DNA of 52,062 nt from an uncultured bacterium (GCA_902797985.1 CADBUZ010000004.1:782-52843), one strand, 5' to 3'. Shown: positions 1 through 9,538, counted from the stretch's first letter. Program-made: numbers and translations. The notes: generated from the sequence alone by a model not told the origin.

Positions 1-3000
1 AGAAACAAGAGAATCTTCTCCTAAATTAATAGTTACGGCATCTTTGCTGTTAGAGGTCAAGTTAACGGAAGATACGTTTAGGGTACCTGTTCCTTCAACC
101 TTCTCTGCTGTAATTTTATCACTTGTACCGCTTTTTAAATCTGCGTCTATTGCTATGTTTGATACTGTGTTATTTGGTAATACTAACGATTTTAGAGAAA
201 CTTTACCTAACTTGTTATTTGCAACATCCATGCCGGCACCCATTGACACAATGTTTGCAGAATTTAAACTATTTTCATTTTCTACGCTTAAATTACCATT
301 TTCTAATTTGAAAACAATCTTACTATCATTCTCCAGTTGTGTTTTGTTAGCAATATAAACATTACCGGAAATAGAAATAGTACCACTTCCACCAATATCA
401 TCATTTATTGTTATTTTATTATTTCCGATAAGATTCAATTCAGCATTATTTAAATATATAGAGCTTGATTTACCTTTAGCAGTATTACCTTGAAATAATA
501 CTTCACTATTCTGAGAAACAATAGTAAGATTACTATTTTCGTCTGCAAATACAGCCCCACCTAATTTTGAAGCTTTATTATTGATAAAATTAGTATCTAC
601 AATAGTTGCTTTTGAATTTTGTCCCAAATACAATGCTCCGCCATTTTCTGCACTGTTATTCTTGAACCTTGTCCCTGAAACAAACAAATTATATTTATTT
701 GATACATGAAAAATCGCCCCGCCGTTTGTTGCCGAATTATTTTTAAATGTTGCATTTACTATATTAGTAGATGCACTTTCACTATCAATAGCACCACCAT
801 CACCACGTGCAGAATTGTTTTCAAACACAACCCCATTCAAATAAACATAACCTGTATTATAAATAGCCCCTCCGTGCTGAGTTGCTGAGTTTGAAACAAA
901 TTTATTAACTTGTTTTTCATAATCATAAGGCACAAATTTTAGATTAGTAACTACATTTCCATCATCATCTGTAATTTGTTCTGTCTCTTTTTCACCGAGT
1001 ACAAAACTTGTATTGTTATTCACAAATACGGCACCGCCTCCGCCTGCACTATTATTCTCAAAACGGAGCTTATCACCGTTAAAAGTGCCTGATACATATA
1101 TAGCACCACCTGCAAAAGCTTTATTTTTATAAAAATACAAATTTTCACCATTAAAAATACCATTTGTTAGAATTGCACCGCCACCTGTCATTGGTTCTTT
1201 ATTTATACTCATATGAGATGTGTAAGATACATTTTCAATAAAATCTGCATTCTTAATAACAGTATCAATATTTTCTAAAAATAATGCGCCACCACCGTAA
1301 TAGCCAATATTACTTTCAAAATATGTACCATCAATATTTACTGCTTTTATTTCTTTATTCCTGTCAACTCCAATCTGAGCATAAACACCGCCACCATAAT
1401 ATGCAAAATTATTCTTAAATTCTCCTCCTGTAATATTTAGCAATTTTGAATCTGTTTTTGCTTCCGTGAAATAAATAGCACCACCTTGATATCCTGTATT
1501 AGAATAAAAATTAGATTTTTCAATATTTGTAGAACCTGTACTATATATAGCTCCGCCAAAAGGAGCAGAATTAGCCGTAAAAGAAGTTTGAGAAATATTT
1601 AATTCCCCATAATTAGAAATAGCACCGCCGCCTGTCCCAAGATACTCAGAATTTGTTTGGGTAACAGTTTTTCTTCCTTGTTTTGTTATTACTTTAGTAA
1701 CCCGTATACCGCTTACTTTATTTTTTTCAAAGGAAGACTTTAAAACCTCTATTTTCCCATTTGCACCAACTGCAACAGCACCACCGGATGTTCCGGCCGT
1801 ATTAGAAGTAAATGTCGTATCTTTTATTGTTATTTTATGATTATCAGAAGCTTTTGGATTTTCACTTTCATCATTTATATCAGTTCCAACATATACAGCC
1901 CCGCCAGTTCCGATATAATCAATTACTTGCGTTGTTTTTCCATCTTTTTCAGAAGTTTTTACATTTTCATTATATGCAGAATTAGATTTAAAACTTGCAT
2001 TACTTATATTCCCTACAGAATTTGTACTAAAGTAGATTGCACCACCTGCAGACAAAGCGCTATTTGAAACAAATTTCGGATATTCAACACCGGTTTTTTC
2101 TTTTTTCCTTTGAATATAATTATATTCTTTTTTATCTATATATAAATAACCGTCAGAATAAATAGCTCCGCCTAAAGTAGCTTTATTTGATGTAAATGTA
2201 GAACCTAATATATTAACAGAACTGTTTGAATCAGGTTTATTATAAAGCACCCCCCCTGCCAGTGCATTATTATTAGTAAATATTGATCGTTGAATATCAA
2301 GATTTTTTGTATTATATATAGCACCATACTCAGAATTATGATAAAAAATATTTGATTTAGTTATTTTTGTATTTCCTGCATTAAAAATAGCAGAACCCAT
2401 TTTAGCAAGATTAGAATATTTATCTTTCTTCTTTTTATTACCAAATGTCACACTATTTAATGTAAGTTTTCCTTCATCGACATATATTGCACCTCCGGAT
2501 GTATATTCTTGACTTGTCACACCATCTTTTGTGACATTTTCATATGCTTTATTCGATATAAAAGTTGATGAATTTAATTCAACATCTCCGCCTGATTTAA
2601 CAAAAACAGCGCCACCCGCTTGAGAATAATTCTCTTTAAAATTAGATTTCGTATCAACCACTTTCCCGCCTATAGCATATATAACGCCACCCTTGGCAGA
2701 ATAATTTCCATTAAATGCAGAAGATTGAACATCTATTTTCCCGTCTGAATTATATATTACACCACCTTTGTCACCGGAGGAATTATTACTGAAAGTAGAT
2801 TTTATAACATTTATTTCACCTTTATTATATATAACCCCACCTAATGACTCGGAATCACTTTCCTTATCAGAATTTTTTGCGCTTATACTATTAAACTTTG
2901 AAGATTTTATTAATGAAATAGTTGCATTTGAGTCATTATATATAGCACCTCCTTCTAAAGCTGACAAAAAATTAAAGTTTGAAGATGTTATTTCAGATAT

Positions 3001-4533
3001 TGTCCCTTCATTATAAATAGCACCACCTTTCAAAGCAGAAGATGCATAATTTACTTTTATCGGTTCCCAACGAACAGGTCTTTCTACGATTGGTTTATAT
3101 ACGCAAGTTTCGGAATCAATCGTAATTTCACCGGGATTTTTATATTTATATATCGGACGAAATAGAATATATGTTGTTTTTGGAATATATCCAAAATTAG
3201 ATTTTTTAATAGTCAAAGTCCCTTTGTTATAAACATCCCCGCCTTTTTCGGCATAATTATTTAAGAATTTAGAAGAAATAATACTTGTATTATTACCACT
3301 ATTGAAAACAGCGCCGCCTTGAACTGCTGAATTTGAATAATCACTTCCATATAATCCAAAATCATTATTTTTTAAATTGACATTCCCGGACTCGATAAAA
3401 ACAGCTCCGCCTTGACCATTTTCACCTTCTGCAACATTAGCTCTGAATGTGTTTTTTTGTATCAAGATATTGTTTAATACGCTATTCTCTTTTATATAAA
3501 CAGCTCCGCCCCTATCTGCTTTATTACTATATAAATTTGATGACTTTAAGGTTAACCTTCCGGAACTGTACAACCCGCCGCCATCTTTTTTAGCTATATT
3601 ATATTTGAAAGTAGTCCCTGTTATAGAAGCATTTCCTTCACTGTATATTCCCCCTCCGTACTCTGCTTTGTTCCCAAGCGGATATATATTCACCCATTCG
3701 CTATCATAATGAAGCATATCTCTCCATTCAGGAATCAAATAATAATCTGTTATCCAATTATCATCACCTAAATATCTGTCTTTTATATAAGTAACTTCTG
3801 ACTCTGTTTTTATTGATGAAAGAGAATTATTAGAAGATTCCGAATCAAGATTTGAAGCATTCATTATATGATATATATATTCGTTATGCTGACCGCCTAT
3901 TGTCGAATTTTTAACAACTAACGTCCCTTCCTTTCCATTATAAATAGCCCCGCCTTTATCTGTAGCCAAATTATATGTAAAGGATGTTCCTTTATCTAAG
4001 GTTAACTTGCCGGATTTATTATATATAGCACCACCGTCATTGATATATGATTTATTTTTTATAAATCCTGTATTTGAAAGTGTAACATTCCCGCCGTTAT
4101 TTGTTATTGCTGTCAAAAAATTCGCAAAATTAACATTTTTTGTACTCAAATACTTTGGTTTATTATTAACTTCATTAATCCCAACAACAATCCCCTGCAT
4201 TTGAAAATTGTCTTTATACTCATTGTTTTCAAAGTTAACTAACACCATAACAAGATCTTGTTTCGGTTTAAAATAAATGGGACTATAACTATATTTAGGT
4301 TTACCTGTAATAACTAACTTCGATGGAATTTGAATATTTAAATCCTCAAGCCAATTTTCAAGAATTTGAGACTCTTTAACTATCCATGAATAATTCCCTG
4401 TTTTTTGAAGAACTTCTTCAAAAACAGAAGAATATGTATATATTTCCTCGTTAGGGTTTTGTATAACACTATATCCAAAGGAAGGAATCCCCAATAAAAT
4501 AATAGCCAAAGCTAACAAAAATCGGCTTTTCAT
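1..4533 (-). CDS. Giant secreted beta-helix adhesin, polymorphic outer membrane protein-like (3' part outside window)
   Basis: The reverse strand is open from an ATG at 4533 to the window edge, giving 1511 codons with no stop seen. The first 22 or so residues (MKSRFLLALAIILLGIPSFG) are a clear Sec signal peptide, and GAGGA stands 5 nt before the ATG. After about 150 non-repetitive residues the protein becomes a long series of degenerate repeats of the type x-N-x-A-x-x-GGA-[IV]-Y, with about thirty GGA[IVL]-type motifs. This is the signature of chlamydial Pmp-type and other pectin-lyase-like right-handed beta-helix surface proteins. By family it should be exported and displayed at the cell surface. 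The C-terminus, where an autotransporter barrel or other anchor would lie, is outside the window, so the anchoring mode is unknown. Repeat copies differ, so the array is old rather than recently amplified. Confidence 0.85.
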   Translation of the reverse strand, partial: MKSRFLLALAIILLGIPSFGYSVIQNPNEEIYTYSSVFEEVLQKTGNYSWIVKESQILENWLEDLNIQIPSKLVITGKPKYSYSPIYFKPKQDLVMVLVNFENNEYKDNFQMQGIVVGINEVNNKPKYLSTKNVNFANFLTAITNNGGNVTLSNTGFIKNKSYINDGGAIYNKSGKLTLDKGTSFTYNLATDKGGAIYNGKEGTLVVKNSTIGGQHNEYIYHIMNASNLDSESSNNSLSSIKTESEVTYIKDRYLGDDNWITDYYLIPEWRDMLHYDSEWVNIYPLGNKAEYGGGIYSEGNASITGTTFKYNIAKKDGGGLYSSGRLTLKSSNLYSNKADRGGAVYIKENSVLNNILIQKNTFRANVAEGENGQGGAVFIESGNVNLKNNDFGLYGSDYSNSAVQGGAVFNSGNNTSIISSKFLNNYAEKGGDVYNKGTLTIKKSNFGYIPKTTYILFRPIYKYKNPGEITIDSETCVYKPIVERPVRWEPIKVNYASSALKGGAIYNEGTISEITSSNFNFLSALEGGAIYNDSNATISLIKSSKFNSISAKNSDKESDSESLGGVIYNKGEINVIKSTFSNNSSGDKGGVIYNSDGKIDVQSSAFNGNYSAKGGVIYAIGGKVVDTKSNFKENYSQAGGAVFVKSGGDVELNSSTFISNKAYENVTKDGVTSQEYTSGGAIYVDEGKLTLNSVTFGNKKKKDKYSNLAKMGSAIFNAGNTKITKSNIFYHNSEYGAIYNTKNLDIQRSIFTNNNALAGGVLYNKPDSNSSVNILGSTFTSNKATLGGAIYSDGYLYIDKKEYNYIQRKKEKTGVEYPKFVSNSALSAGGAIYFSTNSVGNISNASFKSNSAYNENVKTSEKDGKTTQVIDYIGTGGAVYVGTDINDESENPKASDNHKITIKDTTFTSNTAGTSGGAVAVGANGKIEVLKSSFEKNKVSGIRVTKVITKQGRKTVTQTNSEYLGTGGGAISNYGELNISQTSFTANSAPFGGAIYSTGSTNIEKSNFYSNTGYQGGAIYFTEAKTDSKLLNITGGEFKNNFAYYGGGVYAQIGVDRNKEIKAVNIDGTYFESNIGYYGGGALFLENIDTVIKNADFIENVSYTSHMSINKEPMTGGGAILTNGIFNGENLYFYKNKAFAGGAIYVSGTFNGDKLRFENNSAGGGGAVFVNNNTSFVLGEKETEQITDDDGNVVTNLKFVPYDYEKQVNKFVSNSATQHGGAIYNTGYVYLNGVVFENNSARGDGGAIDSESASTNIVNATFKNNSATNGGAIFHVSNKYNLFVSGTRFKNNSAENGGALYLGQNSKATIVDTNFINNKASKLGGAVFADENSNLTIVSQNSEVLFQGNTAKGKSSSIYLNNAELNLIGNNKITINDDIGGSGTISISGNVYIANKTQLENDSKIVFKLENGNLSVENENSLNSANIVSMGAGMDVANNKLGKVSLKSLVLPNNTVSNIAIDADLKSGTSDKITAEKVEGTGTLNVSSVNLTSNSKDAVTINLGEDSLVS
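540..4060 (-). repeat. Degenerate GGA[IV]Y coding repeats of the adhesin
   Basis: On the plus strand the repeats read as atagcaccaccgcc-like or acagctccgcct-like blocks spaced roughly 60-110 bases apart. On the coding strand these are Gly-Gly-Ala-[Ile/Val]-[Tyr/Asn]. Each unit also carries an upstream N-x-A or N-S-A segment and a downstream N-x-[G/S]-x-[L/I]-x-[I/V] strand, as expected for coils of a beta-helix. A few copies are GGGI, GGAL or GGVI. Two longer non-repeat insertions lie near 3060-3200 and 3670-3880. Confidence 0.8.
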
Positions 4534-4581
4534 ACGTTCCTCAGCAATACTCTAAAATAAGCACCATATGTACCCAATAAC

Positions 4582-4610
4582 ATTATAATTCATGAAGATA
4601 TATTATACAA
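4582..4610 (-). promoter_or_regulatory. Predicted sigma-70 promoter of the adhesin gene
   Basis: Read on the minus strand, TTGTAT (4605-4610) is followed after exactly 17 nt by a perfect TATAAT (4582-4587). Transcription would begin near 4575, leaving a leader of about 40 nt before the ATG at 4533. Prediction from sequence only. Confidence 0.5.
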
Positions 4611-4625
4611 GGATATAAAAATATA

Positions 4626-4668
4626 GTTTAAAGGTTGTAAACATTCTTTGTTTATAGTACCTTTAAAC
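4626..4668 (+). promoter_or_regulatory. Large inverted repeat in the fba leader
   Basis: GTTTAAAGGT (4626-4635) and ACCTTTAAAC (4659-4668) are a perfect 10-bp inverted repeat. Nested inside it is a second one, TAAACA (4638-4643) and TGTTTA (4649-4654). Together they can fold into one long hairpin ending about 20 nt before the fba ribosome binding site. It could be an mRNA-stabilising or regulatory 5' hairpin, or a DNA operator. No poly-T follows, so it is not an intrinsic terminator. Confidence 0.5.
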
Positions 4669-4701
4669 ATGCGAATAGTAGTATAAAGAAGGAGGCTTAT
4701 A

Positions 4702-5661
4702 ATGAGCGAAAGAAAATTAGTTGGAACTAACGAAATGTTCAAAAAAGCATTAGCTGGCGGATACGCTATCGGTGCATACAACGTAAACAATATGGAAATT
4801 TTACAAGGTATAGCAGAAGCAGCTGAAGAAACAAGATCACCTATTATCTTACAAGTTTCAGCAGGTGCAAGAAAATATGCTAACCAAACATATCTAATCA
4901 AATTAGTAGAAGCAGCATTAGCTACAACAACAGTACCTATCGCACTTCACTTAGACCACGGTGCAGACTTCGAAATTTGTAAAGCATGTATCGATGGTGG
5001 TTTCTCATCAGTTATGATTGATGGAAGCAGATTCCCATTCGAAGAAAACGTTGCTGTTACTAAGAAAGTTGTTGAATATGCTCACGAAAGAGGAGTTTCA
5101 GTTGAAGCTGAATTAGGTAAATTAGCAGGTGTTGAAGACGATGTTAATGTAGATGCTAAAGATGCTAAATATACAAACGTAAAAGAAGCTGTTGAATTTG
5201 TAAAACAAACAGGTTGTGATTCATTAGCAATTGCTATCGGTACTTCTCATGGTGCTTACAAATTCAAAGGCGAAGCTAAATTAGACTTTGAAAGACTTAA
5301 AGAAATCAAAGATGCTCTTAAAGAAGCAGGTTTTGGCGACTATCCAATCGTTCTTCATGGTTCTTCATCAGTTCCTGCTGAATTTGTTGCTAAATGTAAT
5401 AAGTTTGGCGGTAACTTGCCTGATGCGCAAGGTGTTCCTGAAGATATGCTTAACTATGCTTCAAAACACGGTGTTGCTAAAATCAATATCGATACAGACT
5501 TGAGATTGGCTATGACTTCAACAATCAGAGAATTCTTCATTGAACACCCTGAAAAATTCGACCCACGTGAATATATGGGACCAGGAAGAACTGCTGTTAA
5601 GGAAATGGTTATGCATAAAATGAGAGATGTATTAGGAACTGCCGGTCACGCTGACGACTAA
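4702..5661 (+). CDS. fba: Class II fructose-bisphosphate aldolase
   Basis: This is the glycolytic and gluconeogenic aldolase that interconverts fructose-1,6-bisphosphate with DHAP and glyceraldehyde-3-phosphate in the cytosol. The 319-residue protein is full length for the class IIB (FbaA/GatY-like) family. It shows the metal-site motif HLDHGA near residue 82 and the metal-binding Glu of VEAELG. The GTSHGAYKF segment, the LHGSSS phosphate-binding loop and the INIDTDLR motif are also present. An AAGGAGG ribosome binding site lies 8 nt before the ATG. Codon use is noticeably more uniform than in neighbouring genes, consistent with high expression. The gene stands alone, divergent from the adhesin, with a strong terminator after it and a long hairpin in its leader. 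Confidence 0.95.
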   Translation: MSERKLVGTNEMFKKALAGGYAIGAYNVNNMEILQGIAEAAEETRSPIILQVSAGARKYANQTYLIKLVEAALATTTVPIALHLDHGADFEICKACIDGGFSSVMIDGSRFPFEENVAVTKKVVEYAHERGVSVEAELGKLAGVEDDVNVDAKDAKYTNVKEAVEFVKQTGCDSLAIAIGTSHGAYKFKGEAKLDFERLKEIKDALKEAGFGDYPIVLHGSSSVPAEFVAKCNKFGGNLPDAQGVPEDMLNYASKHGVAKINIDTDLRLAMTSTIREFFIEHPEKFDPREYMGPGRTAVKEMVMHKMRDVLGTAGHADD

Positions 5662-5683
5662 TCTAGTCTCTTTAATAAAGAAT

Positions 5684-5716
5684 AAAAAAGCCTTTGTAAT
5701 AAACAAAGGCTTTTTT
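5684..5716. terminator. Bidirectional intrinsic terminator between fba and engB
   Basis: A perfect 14-bp stem, AAAAAAGCCTTTGT (5684-5697) with ACAAAGGCTTTTTT (5703-5716), encloses a 5-nt AATAA loop. The A-run and T-run flanks let it work on both strands. It ends convergent fba and engB and overlaps the engB stop codon (5715-5717). Confidence 0.85.
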
Positions 5717-6290
5717 ATTTATTCATTATTTCGAATAAAGTATTAAATATTTCTTCATTATACCTGTTATCAACTGCACTAAACGGAAGAACAATTCCTC
5801 CAAACTGTTTCTTTATATTAGAAACAACGTTCAAAACTTTTGACTTTGGTACATAATCTATTTTTGTTGCTATTGTAATTATGGGAATATTATGAGCATT
5901 TACCCATTCTCTCATTTGAATATCATTTTTTTGCACATCATGTCTTGAGTCAATTAATTGAACCAAAGTACAAATCTGTTTTCTATTCAATAAATATTCT
6001 TCTAAATTTTTCTGCCAACGATTTTGGGTTTCTTTTGAAATTTTTGCATATCCATACCCCGGCAAATCCGCAATTGTGAACTTGTCAGAAAAATTAAAAA
6101 AATTAATTAATCTGGTTTTCCCTGGAGTATTAGACGTTTTTGCCAACTTCTTATTATTTGCCAAAGCATTAATAAAAGATGATTTACCAACATTTGATCT
6201 TCCCAATAGCGGGAACTCCGGTAATACATATTCCGGACATTGTGAAAGCTTCTCAGCACTAATTAAAAATTGCCCTGTCAGGTTTTTCAT
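5715..6290 (-). CDS. engB: Ribosome biogenesis GTPase EngB/YsxC
   Basis: This essential TRAFAC-class GTPase assists late 50S subunit assembly. The 191-residue protein has the normal length and all G motifs: G1 GRSNVGKSS near residue 30, a G2 threonine in the NTPGKTRLINF segment, G3 DLPGYGYAK, G4 reading TKID, and a G5-like FSAV. It overlaps the upstream 93-residue ORF by 4 bp (ATGA), so the two are probably translationally coupled. Its stop lies inside the shared terminator. Confidence 0.95.
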   Translation of the reverse strand: MKNLTGQFLISAEKLSQCPEYVLPEFPLLGRSNVGKSSFINALANNKKLAKTSNTPGKTRLINFFNFSDKFTIADLPGYGYAKISKETQNRWQKNLEEYLLNRKQICTLVQLIDSRHDVQKNDIQMREWVNAHNIPIITIATKIDYVPKSKVLNVVSNIKKQFGGIVLPFSAVDNRYNEEIFNTLFEIMNK

Positions 6291-6568
6291 TCTTTTAATT
6301 CCAACAAAGTTTCAGACTTAATAGGTTCCGGCAAAACCTCTTGTTTTTTTTGTGCTCTATGTGTAACCATCTTCAAAAGTTTGTATACTTTTTCATTATT
6401 CACAACCGTGATTTGTGCCTTATCTTTCAACATATCAACATTTATTGCTGTCTTTGAAAACATATTTTCAGCCTTTAAATGAACAATACTAACTAAACCG
6501 TGCTTCAATATACTCATCGGTTTTTTCAAAAACAATTCAAATGTTTTAAATATGTTCATAGTTGTCAT
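6287..6568 (-). CDS. Small hypothetical protein coupled to engB
   Basis: This 93-residue basic protein is not recognised. It has no signal peptide or convincing membrane span. It is rich in Lys and hydrophobic residues in its first half and ends in an acidic, Pro-containing tail. The main support is context: it lies on the same strand, 34 bp after the secreted TPR gene, and overlaps engB by 4 bp. No clear Shine-Dalgarno precedes the ATG at 6568, and an in-frame ATG at 6559 is an alternative start. No function can be assigned. Confidence 0.6.
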   Translation of the reverse strand: MTTMNIFKTFELFLKKPMSILKHGLVSIVHLKAENMFSKTAINVDMLKDKAQITVVNNEKVYKLLKMVTHRAQKKQEVLPEPIKSETLLELKE

Positions 6569-6602
6569 AAAACCCGTAAAGAATAAAACTTGCTATAGAA
6601 GT

Positions 6603-8522
6603 TTACTTTATTGTCTTTGGTGAATAATCGACAGTAGAACCACTCTTTTGGGTTGCATTAGTCTTTTTAACATTTACAGGATGGATTTTACTATCGTTTT
6701 TCTTTACAGCACTACTTGTTTTTGTAGTTTTGTATTGTTTATCGAGTTTAGTCTTCATCTTGTTTAAACGTTTTGTATAATTATCTAAAGTCTTAGAATC
6801 CTTTGCTTTAGCGACAACAATTGAATAGTTGTTGTATGCCGCAGCATAATTTTTCTGTCTTTGATTTAAACGTCCCATCAAGATGTTAGCATCTAAATTA
6901 TACGGATCAGCCTTTAATGCTTTATTCAAATATTCTCTTTCAAAGAACATGCTGTTTCTTATTCTGAAATAACGAGCACTTTTTACCTGTGCATTTGCAT
7001 ATTCTCTTGATTTGTTAATATAAGCTAAATCGTTTTGTGCAATTGTATTAGCAGAATCATATCTCAACAAATCAGATAAGACAATTTTTGCTTCATCAAA
7101 TTGCTTATTAAAGGTAAATATTTCACCTAAGAACAATTTTTCATTTAATGTTTTTGCTGCATTGATAGCACAACCATACTCAACACCAGCAGCTTTATAA
7201 TTACTCAATGCAGAATAAGCATCACCTTTTACCAAAAAGTCATCAATAGATTGTCCTTTTTTTCTGACAATTTGATTCAAACTATCAGCAGAAACATTAG
7301 GTTGATTAATCAATGAAGAAATCTTAGCTTTTGCAAGATAAAGTTCTAAATCATCAGGATTGATTTTGATAGCTTTTTCTAAATAATCATAAGCTTCAAC
7401 CAATCTTTTATCAGACGAGAAAGTAGCCTTATTAGCAGCATCCATTGCTAAACCGTAATAAGCAGATGCCACACCTTTTATACCTTCCAGTTTAAGATTT
7501 TTATTAAGTCTTGTATAATATCCTAAAGCGTCATTATATTTACCCATTTCAAGATAAATATCACCAACCTTCAGTAAAGATTGTTCTGAATATGGCTCAA
7601 CAGACAATATAGTTTTATACAAATCTAATGCCAATTCATAATCTTTTCTTGATTCATAAATAGCTGCCAAATTAGCATAAGGAGCTAAATTTTCAGGTGA
7701 GATTTCAATAGCTTTCTTGTAAGCAGCCATAGCAGCGGCTTCATTACCTTGTAATCTGAACGCATCACCTCTTAGATTATATGCATAGCTCGAATAACCT
7801 TTCCATGCCAAACATTTATTCAAATAAGTCAAACACTTAGAATAATTACCTCTATCACATTCTAATTGTGCCATATGATAATAAGCTGCAGCAGAATTTG
7901 GATTCATTTCAATTGCTTTTTTAAAGCAATGTTCAGCCTTAGAGAAATTCTCTTCAGCTAAATATACAGTCCCTAAATTATCAACAGCAATTGCATAATT
8001 AGGGTTCAAACTTAGAGCCATTTCAATATTTTCTCTTGCAGAATCAATCTTACCTTGTTTCAATTCTAGCACACCAAGAGCGTTGTATGCTTTATAATTT
8101 TGAGGATCAAGTTGAATTGAATATTTAAACTCTCTGTATGCTATATCAAACAAAGAATCTGCCTTTGCTCTATATCCTAAGTCTGATGAAGTCATTCTCT
8201 TGTAGAAAACAACCCCTTGTGCAAAATGCAAATTTGAATTTTTAGGAACAATATTTTTTAATCTGTCTATTTGGTCCTGAGCCAATTCCAATTTGGATTG
8301 CAAAGCCCAAGACACAGCAGCAAGTGCTTGCACATCATAATTATCTTTATATTCAGTTAACGTTCTATATATAACATCATCAGCTCCTCTATAATTAGCT
8401 TTTTCAATAGAACTGTTAATCTGTTCAATGTTCTTTTCTAAATTAATAGTAGCAGAATGGGCAAATGTTCCGCTCATCGCAAGCGAAAGAACTAACGCTC
8501 CTATAACGGTTTTTTTGTTCAT
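6603..8522 (-). CDS. Secreted tetratricopeptide-repeat protein
   Basis: This 639-residue protein begins with a Sec signal peptide (MNKKTVIGALVLSLAMSGTF, ending at AHSA). It is followed by about a dozen TPR units, for example the A-Y-x-A-L-G-V-L-E-x-x-Q-G-K pattern and repeated NPN or DPY starts. The last 50 or so residues are Lys/Ser/Thr-rich and probably disordered. The start is set at ATG 8522, because the in-frame TTG at 8534 overlaps the GAGGT ribosome binding site that serves the ATG. By family it should be a periplasmic or outer-membrane-associated scaffold, in the manner of PilW/BamD-like or YfgC-like TPR proteins. No partner is identifiable from the neighbours. Confidence 0.85.
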   Translation of the reverse strand: MNKKTVIGALVLSLAMSGTFAHSATINLEKNIEQINSSIEKANYRGADDVIYRTLTEYKDNYDVQALAAVSWALQSKLELAQDQIDRLKNIVPKNSNLHFAQGVVFYKRMTSSDLGYRAKADSLFDIAYREFKYSIQLDPQNYKAYNALGVLELKQGKIDSARENIEMALSLNPNYAIAVDNLGTVYLAEENFSKAEHCFKKAIEMNPNSAAAYYHMAQLECDRGNYSKCLTYLNKCLAWKGYSSYAYNLRGDAFRLQGNEAAAMAAYKKAIEISPENLAPYANLAAIYESRKDYELALDLYKTILSVEPYSEQSLLKVGDIYLEMGKYNDALGYYTRLNKNLKLEGIKGVASAYYGLAMDAANKATFSSDKRLVEAYDYLEKAIKINPDDLELYLAKAKISSLINQPNVSADSLNQIVRKKGQSIDDFLVKGDAYSALSNYKAAGVEYGCAINAAKTLNEKLFLGEIFTFNKQFDEAKIVLSDLLRYDSANTIAQNDLAYINKSREYANAQVKSARYFRIRNSMFFEREYLNKALKADPYNLDANILMGRLNQRQKNYAAAYNNYSIVVAKAKDSKTLDNYTKRLNKMKTKLDKQYKTTKTSSAVKKNDSKIHPVNVKKTNATQKSGSTVDYSPKTIK

Positions 8523-8611
8523 AATATACCTCAATACTTTCCAATTAGCATACTTGTTACTATTTATTGTATAATATTAAGAAATAAAATACAATACAGG
8601 TGACTGGATTT

Positions 8612-9538
8612 ATGGCAAGAAATAATTCATTTGATGTATATATAAAAAGTTTTGTTGGTTATCTGGGGGTAGAAAAAAACTTCTCAAACTACACTATTAG
8701 AGCCTATAAATCTGATGTAGTGAGTTTTTTTATCTGGAGTAAAAATATAAGTCCTGATAAAGTAACTTTTAATATGCTAAGAGAATATCTACACTTTATT
8801 CAACAATTTAATTATAAAAAAACTACGGTTGCGAGAAAAATAGCCGCAATCAGAACATTTTTTAAATACTTGCACAAAACACAATTCCTGCAATCTAACC
8901 CCGCAGAAAACCTAACAGCACCAAAAAAACCAAAATCATTACCAAAATTTTTAACAGATGATGAAATGCTAAATCTTCTGGATAATGCTGATATAAATAC
9001 ACCTGCCGGACTAAGAAACAAAGCTATATTAGAACTCCTTTGGGCAACAGGAATGCGTGTATCTGAACTTAGCGGGTTGAATTTTGAAGATCTTAATTTA
9101 GAAGAAAATGAAATTACTGTTTTTGGTAAGGGTGCTAAAGAAAGAATAGTCCTTCTATCAGAACGAGCAAAAAAATATTTAATCCAATATATAGATATAG
9201 CCCGCCCGCTTATTGCAAAAGATTCTAACCAAACAACTACGAACAAATCCCCTGTTTTTATTAACAAAACAGGATACCGACTTCAAAACAAAAGTATTAG
9301 AAATGCAATAAACGATATTGTCGAAAAAATACAACTACCAAAACATGTAACCCCACACGTATTTAGACACAGTTTTGCAACTCGCATGATTGAAAATGGT
9401 GCGGATTTAAGAGTTGTACAAGAACTATTGGGCCACGCCAGCATATCCAACACACAAATATATACCCATATTTCTTCGCAACACCTAAAACAAGAGTACG
9501 ATAAGGCCCACCCTCATTCATCCTTGAATGAGGAATAA
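8612..9538 (+). CDS. xerC: Tyrosine recombinase XerC/XerD
   Basis: This 308-residue recombinase has the usual size of XerC/D, which resolve chromosome dimers at dif. It has an N-terminal SAM-like core-binding domain (residues about 5-95). The catalytic domain shows Arg in GMRVSEL, Lys in GKGAKER, HxxR in HVFRH, His in LLGHAS and the nucleophilic Tyr in YTHIS. I start it at ATG 8612 because AGGTGA lies 8 nt upstream; the in-frame GTG at 8600 falls inside that ribosome binding site. No mobile-element genes or att-like repeats flank it, so a housekeeping Xer is more likely than a phage integrase. XerC and XerD cannot be told apart here. Confidence 0.88.
   Translation: MARNNSFDVYIKSFVGYLGVEKNFSNYTIRAYKSDVVSFFIWSKNISPDKVTFNMLREYLHFIQQFNYKKTTVARKIAAIRTFFKYLHKTQFLQSNPAENLTAPKKPKSLPKFLTDDEMLNLLDNADINTPAGLRNKAILELLWATGMRVSELSGLNFEDLNLEENEITVFGKGAKERIVLLSERAKKYLIQYIDIARPLIAKDSNQTTTNKSPVFINKTGYRLQNKSIRNAINDIVEKIQLPKHVTPHVFRHSFATRMIENGADLRVVQELLGHASISNTQIYTHISSQHLKQEYDKAHPHSSLNEE

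Noticed and set aside
1-4204. Short plus-strand ORFs (for example 44-358, 1837-2067, 2768-3016, 4007-4204)
   Set aside because: They are antisense shadows of the continuous minus-strand adhesin frame, have no ribosome binding sites and consist of reverse-complemented repeat codons.
1-4533. CRISPR array suggested by the periodic GC-rich blocks
   Set aside because: The blocks are degenerate and unevenly spaced and translate to GGA[IV]Y motifs in one open frame, so they are coding repeats.
4590-4901. Minus-strand ORF of 103 codons over the start of fba
   Set aside because: It is antisense to the highly conserved aldolase and its leader; no family resemblance or ribosome binding site.
8812-9267. 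Minus-strand ORF of 151 codons inside xer
   Set aside because: It is antisense to the catalytic domain of the recombinase, whose motifs are all in the other frame.
8612-9538. Integrase of a prophage or genomic island
   Set aside because: No phage genes, att repeats, tRNA or composition shift flank it; length and motifs fit a chromosomal Xer.
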